This document shows, piece by piece, positions 1-6,163 of a stretch of 7,241 nt of DNA. How positions within the stretch are numbered: the stretch's first letter is position 1; each line of letters begins with the position of its first letter. The DNA is taken from positions 1 through 7,241 of the forward strand of contig JAEXPS010000019.1 of the NCBI GenBank assembly GCA_023438885.1, read 5' to 3'. The notes below the pieces were generated by a model, which worked only from the letters and a program-made list of their open reading frames with translations, did no database searches and was not told the DNA's origin. The position numbers were made by a program, and so were the translations under genes. This DNA comes from Actinomycetes bacterium. Lineage in GTDB: Bacteria > Actinomycetota > Actinomycetes > Actinomycetales > Cellulomonadaceae.

Positions 1-99
1 CGCCGCGGCGACCCACTGAGCCCGCGCCCCCGCGGCGCGCACCGTCGACGACGACGACCCCCGTAGCAGGCGCCGTCGCCGACGGTGCCACGTCCCGCT

Positions 100-105
100 G
101 GAAGG
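100..105 (+). promoter_or_regulatory. Ribosome binding site of the MFS exporter
   Basis: GGAAGG, 6 nt before the ATG at 112. It decides for this start over the in-frame GTG at 85. Confidence 0.7.
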
Positions 106-111
106 CACTGC

Positions 112-1734
112 ATGTCCACGAACACCACAGCCGAGCTCGACTCGGCCGGCGTCAGCGCCGAACCCGCGGGCACGATGACTCACCGCGAGGTGATGGAGTC
201 GCTGTCCGGGATCCTCCTCGGGATGTTCGTCTCGGTCCTCGCGACGAGCGTCGTCTCGAGCTCCCTGCCGCGCATCGTCTCGGACCTCCAGGGCAGCCAG
301 CAGTCGTACACGTGGGTGGTCACGGCGACGCTGCTGACCACGACGATCACCACGCCGATCTGGGGCAAGCTCGCCGACCTGTTCAACCGCAAGCTGCTGA
401 TCCAGCTCGCGCTGGCGATCTCGGTGCTGTCGTCGGCCGCGGCCGGGCTGTCCCAGACCGTGACGCAGCTCATCGGCTGGCGCGCGGTGCAGGGCATCGG
501 CGCCGGCGGCCTGACCGCCCTGGCGACCGTGCTGATCGCGGACATCATCAGCCCGCGCGAGCGCGGCCGGTACATGGGCCTCATGGGCGGGATCATGGGC
601 ATCGGCATGGTGGGTGGCCCGCTGCTGGGCGGCGTCATCACCGACGGCCCGGGCTGGCGCTGGAACTTCTTCATCGGCCTGCCGTTCGCGATCGCCGCGA
701 TCGTCGTGCTCCAGCGCACGCTGCACCTGCCGAAGGGCCGGCGCCGGGCGGTCCGGATCGACTACCTCGGCGCACTGACCCTCTCCGCCGGCGTGGCCCT
801 GCTGCTCCTGTGGGTGACGTTCGCCGGTTCCGAGTTCGAGTGGGCTTCGTGGCAGACCGCCGCGATGGTGGGCGGCGCGCTGGTGCTGCTGGCGCTGACC
901 GTGCGGATCGAGCTGCGGGCCGACGAGCCGATCATCCCCCTGCACCTGTTCAAGAACGGCACGTTCGTCCTGGCGGTCCTCGCGTCGATCTCCGTGGGCG
1001 TCGCGATGTTCGGCTCGTCGGTGTTCCTGTCCCAGTACATGCAGCTGGCTCGCGGCAAGACACCGACCGTGTCCGGCCTGCTGACCATCCCGATGATCGT
1101 CGGCCTGTTCCTGACCTCGACGGTGGTCGGGCGGATCATCACGCGGACCGGGCGCTACAAGTGGTTCATGGTCGCCGGCGCCGTGCTGCTCGCGGGCGGC
1201 CTCGCCCTCATGGGCACCATCGACTACCACACCAGCTTCACGCTGGTCAGCCTCTACATGTTCACCCTGGGCGCGGGCGTCGGCATGCTGATGCAGAACC
1301 TGGTGCTCGCCGTCCAGAACACCCTCGACGTCGCCGACATCGGCTCGGGCACCTCGGCCGTGGCGTTCTTCCGCACGCTCGGCGGCGCGATCGGCGTCTC
1401 GGCGCTCGGCGCCGTGCTCTCGCACCGGGTCCAGGACCTCCTGGTCGAGGGCCTGGTCGCCGTCGGCATCAACCCGGCGGCGCTCGGTGGCGACGGCGCG
1501 AGCCTGCCCAACCTCGCCACCCTGCCGGAGCCGGTCAAGGAGGTCGTCGAGCGCTCGTTCGGCGACGGCGTCGCGGAGCTCTTCCTCATCGGTGCGCCGA
1601 TCGCCCTGATCGCGCTGGTCGCCATCCTGTTCCTCAAGGAGGTGCCGCTCGGGCACAAGTCCGGCATCCAGCAGGCCCTCGAGGCGCAGGCGAAGCAGGA
1701 CGACGAGCCGGAGCTGACGGGCGTCACGGCCTGA
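112..1734 (+). CDS. MFS drug exporter, DHA2 (14-helix) family
   Basis: Predicted inner-membrane proton-driven exporter of small toxic compounds; the true substrate cannot be read from sequence. The 540 residues fit the 14-helix EmrB/QacA-like family. Visible motifs: motif A GKLADLFNRK (85-94) after helix 2, motif B RAVQGIGAGG (124-133), and the antiporter motif C GIGMVGGPLLGG (163-174). A second-half motif FFRTLGGAIG lies at about 419-428. A long outer loop (about 440-485) precedes the last helix (about 489-508), and a hydrophilic tail ends the protein. The usual TM1 Asp of DHA2 exporters (L-D-x-T) is replaced by Ala44 in VLATSVVSSSLP; as I recall, some actinobacterial relatives share this. 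I chose the ATG at 112 because GGAAGG sits 6 nt upstream; an in-frame GTG at 85 would add nine residues without a ribosome site. No regulator gene is visible in the 111 bases upstream. The gene converges on the NERD-like gene, 22 bp away. Confidence 0.92.
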   Translation: MSTNTTAELDSAGVSAEPAGTMTHREVMESLSGILLGMFVSVLATSVVSSSLPRIVSDLQGSQQSYTWVVTATLLTTTITTPIWGKLADLFNRKLLIQLALAISVLSSAAAGLSQTVTQLIGWRAVQGIGAGGLTALATVLIADIISPRERGRYMGLMGGIMGIGMVGGPLLGGVITDGPGWRWNFFIGLPFAIAAIVVLQRTLHLPKGRRRAVRIDYLGALTLSAGVALLLLWVTFAGSEFEWASWQTAAMVGGALVLLALTVRIELRADEPIIPLHLFKNGTFVLAVLASISVGVAMFGSSVFLSQYMQLARGKTPTVSGLLTIPMIVGLFLTSTVVGRIITRTGRYKWFMVAGAVLLAGGLALMGTIDYHTSFTLVSLYMFTLGAGVGMLMQNLVLAVQNTLDVADIGSGTSAVAFFRTLGGAIGVSALGAVLSHRVQDLLVEGLVAVGINPAALGGDGASLPNLATLPEPVKEVVERSFGDGVAELFLIGAPIALIALVAILFLKEVPLGHKSGIQQALEAQAKQDDEPELTGVTA

Positions 1735-1741
1735 CATCCGC

Positions 1742-1781
1742 CCGGCTGAGGACCGGCTACGTCAGCCAGGTCCTCAGCCGG
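1742..1781. terminator. Bidirectional intrinsic hairpin between convergent genes
   Basis: A perfect 13-bp inverted repeat, CCGGCTGAGGACC (1742-1754) and GGTCCTCAGCCGG (1769-1781). The loop itself pairs (GGCT 1755-1758 with AGCC 1764-1767 around ACGTC), giving about 17 paired bases with a single bulged A at 1768. It starts 7 bp after the stop of the MFS gene and covers the stop plus the last seven codons of the NERD-like gene. Neither side has a T-run, which is common for actinobacterial terminators. Its position suggests that it serves both genes. Confidence 0.8.
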
Positions 1782-2533
1782 CGGGCAACCTTCGCCAGCG
1801 CGGCGACCGCCGCCGGCTCCAGCACGGTCGGCATGCGGCGGAACAGGCCCGGCACCTCGTGCCGGGCCACCACCAGCGGGTCGTTGGGCCCGACGACGAC
1901 GTCGAGGTCCAGCTCGCCCTGGAGCACCAGCACGGCGCGCACGTGGATCTGGGTGCAGCCGGAGGCGATCAGCCGGTCCTGGGTGCGGCCGGCCTCGAGG
2001 CGGGCATCGCGCAGGTAGGCGACCGGCTTCCCGTCGACGGTCATGGCTCGGCCGCGGCCGACGACGCTGCGACCGGGATGCCGGCGCTCGGTGACCGTGA
2101 ACAGCCCGCCGGGGCCGATCAGCAGGTGCTCCACGCAGGTGCCCTGGCGCCCGAGCGGCACGTCGTGCACGGTCTCCCAGCCCTCCGCGGCGAGGCGGTC
2201 GAGACGCTCGCCGATCGAGCTGGCGCGGGCCGGTGTCTCGTCGTCCGAGGCGGTGCCGAGCCAGGCCTCCATCTGGCTGCGGAGCGCCTCGGCCTCCTCG
2301 ATCCCGTCGCGCTGCATCGGCAGCACCAGCTCGGTGCCGTCCGAGCGGAGGAACTCCTGCGCCGCGCGGCGCACCAGCCCCTCGCCGTCGGGGTGGGCGG
2401 CGACCTCACCGGACTGGAGGTCCACCGACCCGAGGTGGGCGCCGGTCTCGTCCGTGACGTACAGCCGGTCGGCGCCATATCGCCGCCAGCGGCGCACCGT
2501 GAGCACGTCGTCCACGTCAGGGATTATCGGCAT
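1757..2533 (-). CDS. NERD-like (nuclease-related domain) protein, probably catalytically degenerate
   Basis: Soluble protein of 258 residues with no signal peptide or membrane helix. Residues about 107-215 match the pattern of actinobacterial NERD proteins: helix GERLDRLAAEGWETVHDVPLG, then VEHLLIGPGGLFTV (134-147), RHPG (151-154), VDGKPVAYLRDARLEA (166-181) and a late hydrophobic strand. The first 100 residues (WRRYGADRLYV, then GSVDLQSGEV) look like the N-terminal part common in these proteins; their function is unknown to me. Active NERD domains carry an Asp in I-D-H and an E/N-T-K motif. Here these are V-E-H (E135) and T-E-R (148-150), so the catalytic lysine appears to be Arg150. This suggests a DNA-binding or structural role rather than cleavage. 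The ATG start has no clear ribosome site. The gene lies 55 bp downstream of msrB on the same strand and may be read from its promoter. Its last codons form half of the terminator hairpin. Confidence 0.72.
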   Translation of the reverse strand: MPIIPDVDDVLTVRRWRRYGADRLYVTDETGAHLGSVDLQSGEVAAHPDGEGLVRRAAQEFLRSDGTELVLPMQRDGIEEAEALRSQMEAWLGTASDDETPARASSIGERLDRLAAEGWETVHDVPLGRQGTCVEHLLIGPGGLFTVTERRHPGRSVVGRGRAMTVDGKPVAYLRDARLEAGRTQDRLIASGCTQIHVRAVLVLQGELDLDVVVGPNDPLVVARHEVPGLFRRMPTVLEPAAVAALAKVARRLRTWLT

Positions 2534-2588
2534 CGGCGTGGCTGCGGCTGAGGCGTTCGCCGCGTGCCGAGCGGCGTGTCGTCAGGGT

Positions 2589-2993
2589 TCACCCCTTGGT
2601 GGGCTCGAACGTCAGGCTGATCGAGTTCATGCAGTACCGATCGCCTGTCGGCGTCTGCGGTGCGTCGTCGAACACGTGACCCAGGTGAGAGCCGCACCTG
2701 GCGCAGCGCACCTCGGTGCGCACCATCCCCAGACTGCGATCCTCGACCAGCTCCACGCGGTCGGCGGCCAGCGGCGTGAAGAAGCTGGGCCAGCCGCAGT
2801 GGGAGTCGAACTTGGTCTCGGAGCGGAACAGCTCGTTGCCGCACGCCCGGCACCTGTACACGCCCTCGCGCTTCTCGTCGAGCAGCTCGCCGGTCCACGG
2901 CCGCTCCGTGGCGGCGAGCCGTAGCACCGCGAACTCCTGGGGGTCGAGCCGGACCTTCCACTCCTCGTCGGTCCTGGTCACCTCGTACGTCAT
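2589..2993 (-). CDS. msrB: Peptide-methionine (R)-S-oxide reductase MsrB
   Basis: Reduces the R-epimer of methionine sulfoxide in proteins back to methionine, with electrons from thioredoxin; cytoplasmic repair of oxidative damage. The 134 residues are a complete single-domain MsrB. Visible: two zinc CxxC pairs (C48/C51 and C97/C100), the CGWPSFF block (66-72), HLGHVFDD (103-110) with active-site His, and the catalytic cysteine C121 in RYCMNS. C66 in SHCGWPSF is placed like the resolving cysteine of two-cysteine MsrB enzymes, so recycling through a C66-C121 disulfide is likely. The start is set by GAGGAG 8 nt upstream of the ATG at 2993. A GTG at 3044 would add 17 residues but would put the start essentially on the predicted promoter. 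The gene is divergent from the GGDEF-EAL gene, with the NERD-like gene next on its strand. Confidence 0.96.
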   Translation of the reverse strand: MTYEVTRTDEEWKVRLDPQEFAVLRLAATERPWTGELLDEKREGVYRCRACGNELFRSETKFDSHCGWPSFFTPLAADRVELVEDRSLGMVRTEVRCARCGSHLGHVFDDAPQTPTGDRYCMNSISLTFEPTKG

Positions 2994-3001
2994 GGGTCCA
3001 T

Positions 3002-3007
3002 CTCCTC
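3002..3007 (-). promoter_or_regulatory. Ribosome binding site of msrB
   Basis: GAGGAG on the minus strand, 8 nt before the ATG at 2993. It selects the 134-residue form over the longer GTG-started one. Confidence 0.75.
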
Positions 3008-3014
3008 GCTCCGA

Positions 3015-3026
3015 CCGCAGCTGCGG
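3015..3026. repeat. 12-bp perfect palindrome in the msrB leader
   Basis: CCGCAGCTGCGG, between the predicted msrB promoter and its ribosome site. It has no loop, so it is better suited to a protein dimer on DNA than to an RNA hairpin. One or two such palindromes are expected by chance in GC-rich DNA of this length. Confidence 0.3.
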
Positions 3027-3039
3027 CGGTACCCCGCTC

Positions 3040-3065
3040 AACACTGCGGCGCGCGTCGGCGTTCC
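3040..3065 (-). promoter_or_regulatory. Candidate sigma-R/SigH-type (thiol-stress) promoter of msrB
   Basis: Read on the minus strand, GGAAC (3065-3061) is followed after exactly 18 bases by GTT (3042-3040). This matches the ECF sigma-R (Streptomyces) and SigH (mycobacteria) pattern GGAA(T/C)-N18-GTT. Transcription would begin near 3033 and give a leader of about 40 nt with the ribosome site at 3002-3007. Methionine sulfoxide reductase genes are known members of such regulons, which fits. The motif is short, so chance cannot be excluded. Confidence 0.6.
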
Positions 3066-3120
3066 ATGCTCGCTCGCGGGCCCGGTGTACGCCTACCCTG
3101 AGCCGTCCGTCCCCCCAGCG

Positions 3121-3127
3121 AGCGAGG
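3121..3127 (+). promoter_or_regulatory. Ribosome binding site of the GGDEF-EAL gene
   Basis: AGCGAGG, 5 nt before the GTG at 3133. It fixes the start just ahead of the first membrane helix. A weak TACCCT at 3094-3099 could be the -10 of this gene, but no convincing -35 is visible. Confidence 0.55.
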
Positions 3128-3132
3128 TCCGC

Positions 3133-5325
3133 GTGGCACGCACCGCCCGGCGTCGCCTGAGCCTCACCCGGTACTTCGTCGTGGTGAGCCTGGTCGCCAT
3201 GACCGCGCTCGGCGTCGCGCTCGTGTGGGTGTCGTCGTCCGTGATGCGCCAGCAGGCCGTGCGGTTCGGCACCCAGACGGCGAACTCGGTCAGCTCGTAC
3301 GCGGTGGCGTCGCTGACCGCGGAGGAGTTCCGCACCGGCATCCTCGACGAGCACGGGCACCAGGCGGTCACCGACGCCACCGCAGGCTTCGCCGACAAGC
3401 TCGTCGAGCTGCGCCTGTGGAGCACCGACGGTCGCCTGATGTACTCCACGGCCCGCAACACCACCACGGGCCTGCCGGACAACACTCGGTTCGAGCACGT
3501 GCGCTCCACCGGCGAGCCGGACGCCCGGATGGTCACCGACGTGCGGGCCCTGCCCGGCGGCGACCAGCTGGCGGCGTCCGAGCGCCCGGTGCTGGACGTC
3601 TACGTGCCGGTGCGGGCGGGCGAGACGTCGTCGCGCGACACGGCGGTCGGCACCCAGCCGGCGAACGCGATCGTCGGCGCCGCGGAGGTGATGATCGACC
3701 AGACCGTGTCGCAGGAGTCGCTGGCCGACGCCGTGCGCACCGTGACGCTGGTGGTCGCGGGCGGGCTGGCGCTGCTGTGGCTGCTGCTGTTCCGCACCGT
3801 GCACACCACGTCCCGCCGGCTGCAGTCCACCGCGCTGGAGAACGCCCGCCTCGCGCTGCTGGACTCCCTGACCGGCCTGCCCAACCGCCGCCTGCTCGCC
3901 GACCGGATGCGCCGGGGGATCGAGGAGGCCCGCGCCCAGGGAAGCCGCGTCGGCCTGGTGCTGCTCGACATCGACCGGTTCAAGGACATCAACGACACCC
4001 TGGGCCACGATCGCGGCGACGAGCTGCTGGAGCAGGTCGCGGACCGGATGCGCGACGCGCTGCGCGACGAGGACATCGTCGCCCGCCTCGGCGGCGACGA
4101 GTTCGCCGTGCTGCTGCCGGACGTGCGGACGGTCGCCAACGCCGAGCGGCTCGCCCAGCGCATCCGGGGCCTGTTCGCCACGCCCTTCCGGCTCGGCGGG
4201 CTCGAGCTGCATGTCGAGCCGTCCGTCGGCGTCGCCTGCCTGCCGGACCACGCCGACGACGCCTCGTCGCTGATGCGCACCGCCGACGTGGCGATGTACA
4301 CCGCCAAGGTGCACCGCTCCGGCGTCGCGGTGTACGACCCGGAGGAGGACCACTCCTCCCCCGCCCGGCTCCAGCTGCTCGGCGACCTGCACCGCGCGCT
4401 GGAGGAGGAGGGCGGCGACCGCGAGGAGCCGGAGGCCGAGTCGGCCGGCCCGGTCGAGACGGACCACGCGCCGTCGTCGGGCCTCGACGAACCGCTGGTG
4501 GTCGACGCCACCGGCGAGGACCGCACCAAGCAGCTCGAGATGTACTACCAGCCGAAGATCGAGCTGGCCACGGGACGCATCGCCGGGCTCGAGGCGCTGG
4601 TGCGCTGGCGGCACCCGGAGCACGGGATGCTCCTGCCCAGCACGTTCATCCCGCTCGCCGAGCAGTCGGGGCTGATCCACGTGCTCACCGCCTTCTCGCT
4701 GCGCGAGTCGGTGCGCCAGCTGGCGGAGTGGCGCGCGGACGGCCACGCCACCCCCGTGGCGGTCAACCTCTCGGCGCACGACGTCGCCAACGTCGCGGTG
4801 GTCGACCTCATCGAGCGGCTGCTCGACGAGCACGGCGTACCCGCGCACCTGCTCGAGGTGGAGATCACCGAGACGGCGCTCATGGCGGACACGTCACGCG
4901 TGGTGCCGGTGCTGGAGCGGCTCGGGGCGCTCGGCGTGCGCGTCGCGGTCGACGACTTCGGCATCGGCAACACCTCCATCGCCCAGCTGCGCGACCTGCC
5001 GGTGGACGAGCTGAAGATCGACCGCCTGTTCGTCTCCGACCTGCGCGACGACAACCGGGAGGGCTCGCAGCTCGTGGTGCAGGCGATGGTGGACCTGGCC
5101 CACTCCTTCGGCCTGCGCGTCATCGCGGAGGGCGTGGAGGACGAGGACACGGCGGCCGTGCTGGCGAGGCTCGGCGTCGACCAGGCCCAGGGCTACCTGT
5201 ACGCCCAGCCGTCACCCGCCGGCGACGTCCCCACGCCGACCCCGCCGCGGGTCACCCGGCCGCGGCGGGCCAACGCCGGGCGCGACGACCCCACGGACAC
5301 GAAGCCGCCGATTCGCGTGAATTGA
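3133..5325 (+). CDS. Membrane sensor with GGDEF and EAL domains (c-di-GMP synthase/phosphodiesterase)
   Basis: Predicted to make and/or degrade cyclic di-GMP at the membrane in response to an outside signal. The 730 residues hold: basic N-end; helix 1 (about 14-36); an extracytoplasmic region (about 38-200, possibly a single Cache fold, e.g. LRLWSTDGRLMYST 93-106 and VYVPV 156-160); helix 2 (about 203-221); GGDEF domain (about 240-403); EAL domain (about 468-692); Pro/Arg-rich tail. GGDEF is intact at 320-324, with metal-site D279/D281 (LLDIDRFK) and an inhibitory I-site RxxD at 311-314 five residues upstream. EAL has E487 (EALVRW), N545 (VNLS), E577 (EITE), D607/D608, K628 (ELKIDR), E666 and Q686, so the catalytic set is complete. 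Loop 6 reads DDFGIGNTS rather than the usual DDFGTGYSS. An acidic stretch (about 425-467) is inserted in the linker between the domains. The GTG start is chosen by its ribosome site; an in-frame ATG at 2716 overlaps msrB antisense. Which activity dominates is unknown. Confidence 0.93.
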   Translation: MARTARRRLSLTRYFVVVSLVAMTALGVALVWVSSSVMRQQAVRFGTQTANSVSSYAVASLTAEEFRTGILDEHGHQAVTDATAGFADKLVELRLWSTDGRLMYSTARNTTTGLPDNTRFEHVRSTGEPDARMVTDVRALPGGDQLAASERPVLDVYVPVRAGETSSRDTAVGTQPANAIVGAAEVMIDQTVSQESLADAVRTVTLVVAGGLALLWLLLFRTVHTTSRRLQSTALENARLALLDSLTGLPNRRLLADRMRRGIEEARAQGSRVGLVLLDIDRFKDINDTLGHDRGDELLEQVADRMRDALRDEDIVARLGGDEFAVLLPDVRTVANAERLAQRIRGLFATPFRLGGLELHVEPSVGVACLPDHADDASSLMRTADVAMYTAKVHRSGVAVYDPEEDHSSPARLQLLGDLHRALEEEGGDREEPEAESAGPVETDHAPSSGLDEPLVVDATGEDRTKQLEMYYQPKIELATGRIAGLEALVRWRHPEHGMLLPSTFIPLAEQSGLIHVLTAFSLRESVRQLAEWRADGHATPVAVNLSAHDVANVAVVDLIERLLDEHGVPAHLLEVEITETALMADTSRVVPVLERLGALGVRVAVDDFGIGNTSIAQLRDLPVDELKIDRLFVSDLRDDNREGSQLVVQAMVDLAHSFGLRVIAEGVEDEDTAAVLARLGVDQAQGYLYAQPSPAGDVPTPTPPRVTRPRRANAGRDDPTDTKPPIRVN

Positions 5326-5335
5326 CGCCAAAAGC

Positions 5336-5364
5336 CTCATTCGCCGCCATGATGATGCCGATAC
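5336..5364 (+). promoter_or_regulatory. Candidate sigma-28 (FliA/WhiG)-type promoter of the TasA-SipW unit
   Basis: CTCA (5336-5339), 17 bases, then GCCGATAC (5357-5364). The -10 differs from the classical FliA/WhiG GCCGATAA in one base. CTCA with a 15-17 base spacer is, as I recall, the -35 form used for flagellar genes in motile actinobacteria. The stretch is visibly richer in A/T than the flanking genes. A start of transcription near 5372 would give a leader of about 48 nt to the ATG at 5420 and would exclude the GTG at 5369. This is a motif match only. Confidence 0.5.
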
Positions 5365-5404
5365 TGCCGTGATTGCCGACGTCCCTGACGTCTCCGACGG
5401 CCCC

Positions 5405-5410
5405 GAGGAG
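5405..5410 (+). promoter_or_regulatory. Ribosome binding site of the TasA-like gene
   Basis: GAGGAG, 9 nt before the ATG at 5420 (a second ATG follows directly at 5423). It favours this start over the in-frame GTG at 5369. Confidence 0.65.
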
Positions 5411-5419
5411 TGCCCCGTC

Positions 5420-6157
5420 ATGATGGACGAGCTGCTGCAGCAGATGATCGATCCGGCGCCGGCCAGGCGCGATGTGTCGCGCTGGCGGCGCCTCGGCGCG
5501 ACGGCCGCCATCTTCGCCCTGGCCGGGCTCGGCATCACCTCGCTGACGACGAGCGCCCTGTTCACGGACCGCGAGACGACGGCGGGCGACCTGCTGACCG
5601 GCACCGTCGACCTCACGCTCGGGACGTTCACGTTCGACGTCACCACCCCCGGACTCAACCCGGGCGACATCGTGGCCAAGCCGTTGACCGTCACCAACAG
5701 CGGGTCCCTGGCGCTGCGCTACGCCGCCTCGTTCCGCGCCACGGCCGGAGTCGGCGGGCTGGCCGACCCCGCGGGCCAGGCCGTGGACCCGACCGACCCC
5801 GAGACGGTCGCCGGGAGCGGCGACCTGCGCGACGTGCTGAAGCTCGACGTGTTCCCGGTCGACACCGAGGCCGCGTGCACCACCACCGCCGCACTGCCGA
5901 CCGACTCCGGCACCTTCACCGGGCTGGACCTGCCGGGCGAGTCGACCCTCGGCAGCTACACGCCGATCCTCGGCGACGCGACGACGACGCCCTACACCGG
6001 CCGCTTCCACACCCTGGCCTCGCAGACGAGCAACGTGCTGTGCGTGCGGGTGACCCTCGACAAGGCCGCGGGCAACGAGTACCAGAACACCACCGCGCAC
6101 ATCGACCTGCGGCTCGACGCCGAGCAGACCGTCAACAACGAGCCAGCAGCCGGCTAG
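5420..6157 (+). CDS. TasA/CalY-family secreted protein with SipW-type signal peptide
   Basis: Predicted exported fibre- or matrix-forming surface protein, related to TasA (Bacillus biofilm amyloid) and camelysin/CalY. Of the 245 residues, about 17-47 form the signal peptide: RRDVSRWRR, a hydrophobic core (about 25-45), then SALFTDRETTAGDLLTGTVDL (start 45), the hallmark of SipW substrates. Cleavage near 45-47 is expected. The mature part is a single beta-rich domain with TVTNSGSLALRYAAS (90-104), a Thr/Asp-rich middle, and the family's typical end VTLDKAAGNEYQNTTAHIDL (211-230) followed by RLDAEQTVNN. Two cysteines only, C153 and C208, could form a disulfide outside the cell. No LPXTG, so attachment is not by sortase. 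It is 6 bp ahead of the sipW-like gene, the dedicated peptidase for this class. TasA subfamily membership is clear from the signal and the C-terminal pattern; fibre formation is inferred. Gene symbol withheld because orthology to tasA is unproven. Confidence 0.85.
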   Translation: MMDELLQQMIDPAPARRDVSRWRRLGATAAIFALAGLGITSLTTSALFTDRETTAGDLLTGTVDLTLGTFTFDVTTPGLNPGDIVAKPLTVTNSGSLALRYAASFRATAGVGGLADPAGQAVDPTDPETVAGSGDLRDVLKLDVFPVDTEAACTTTAALPTDSGTFTGLDLPGESTLGSYTPILGDATTTPYTGRFHTLASQTSNVLCVRVTLDKAAGNEYQNTTAHIDLRLDAEQTVNNEPAAG

Positions 6158-6163
6158 CCGCCC

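Noticed and set aside
1..19. Possible end of an upstream gene (open frame to a TGA at 17-19)
   Set aside because: Only five codons are visible, so neither a gene nor a product can be supported.
2559..2575. Small hairpin GCCGC/GCGGC between msrB and the NERD-like gene as a terminator
   Set aside because: Only 5 bp of stem with a 7-base loop; too weak to call in DNA this GC-rich.
2716..3132. Longer N-terminus for the GGDEF-EAL protein from an ATG at 2716
   Set aside because: It would run antisense through half of msrB and its promoter. The GTG at 3133 has a ribosome site and stands directly before a normal membrane N-terminus.
2524..4848. Minus-strand open frame of 774 codons
   Set aside because: It lies antisense to the GGDEF-EAL gene and msrB, has His/Arg/Gly-rich composition typical of GC-rich shadow frames, and shows no domain.
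5322..5350. Housekeeping promoter with -35 TTGACG at 5322-5327
   Set aside because: No -10 hexamer at 16-18 bases; the sequence there is CGCCAT. The sigma-28-like pair downstream fits better.
3225..5372. Second plus-strand frame of 715 codons
   Set aside because: It is an out-of-frame reading of the GGDEF-EAL gene, rich in Arg, Ala and Pro, with no recognisable domain.
5326..5419. c-di-GMP riboswitch ahead of the TasA-like gene, suggested by the neighbouring enzyme
   Set aside because: The predicted leader is only about 48 nt, and I see no conserved aptamer core or paired arms.
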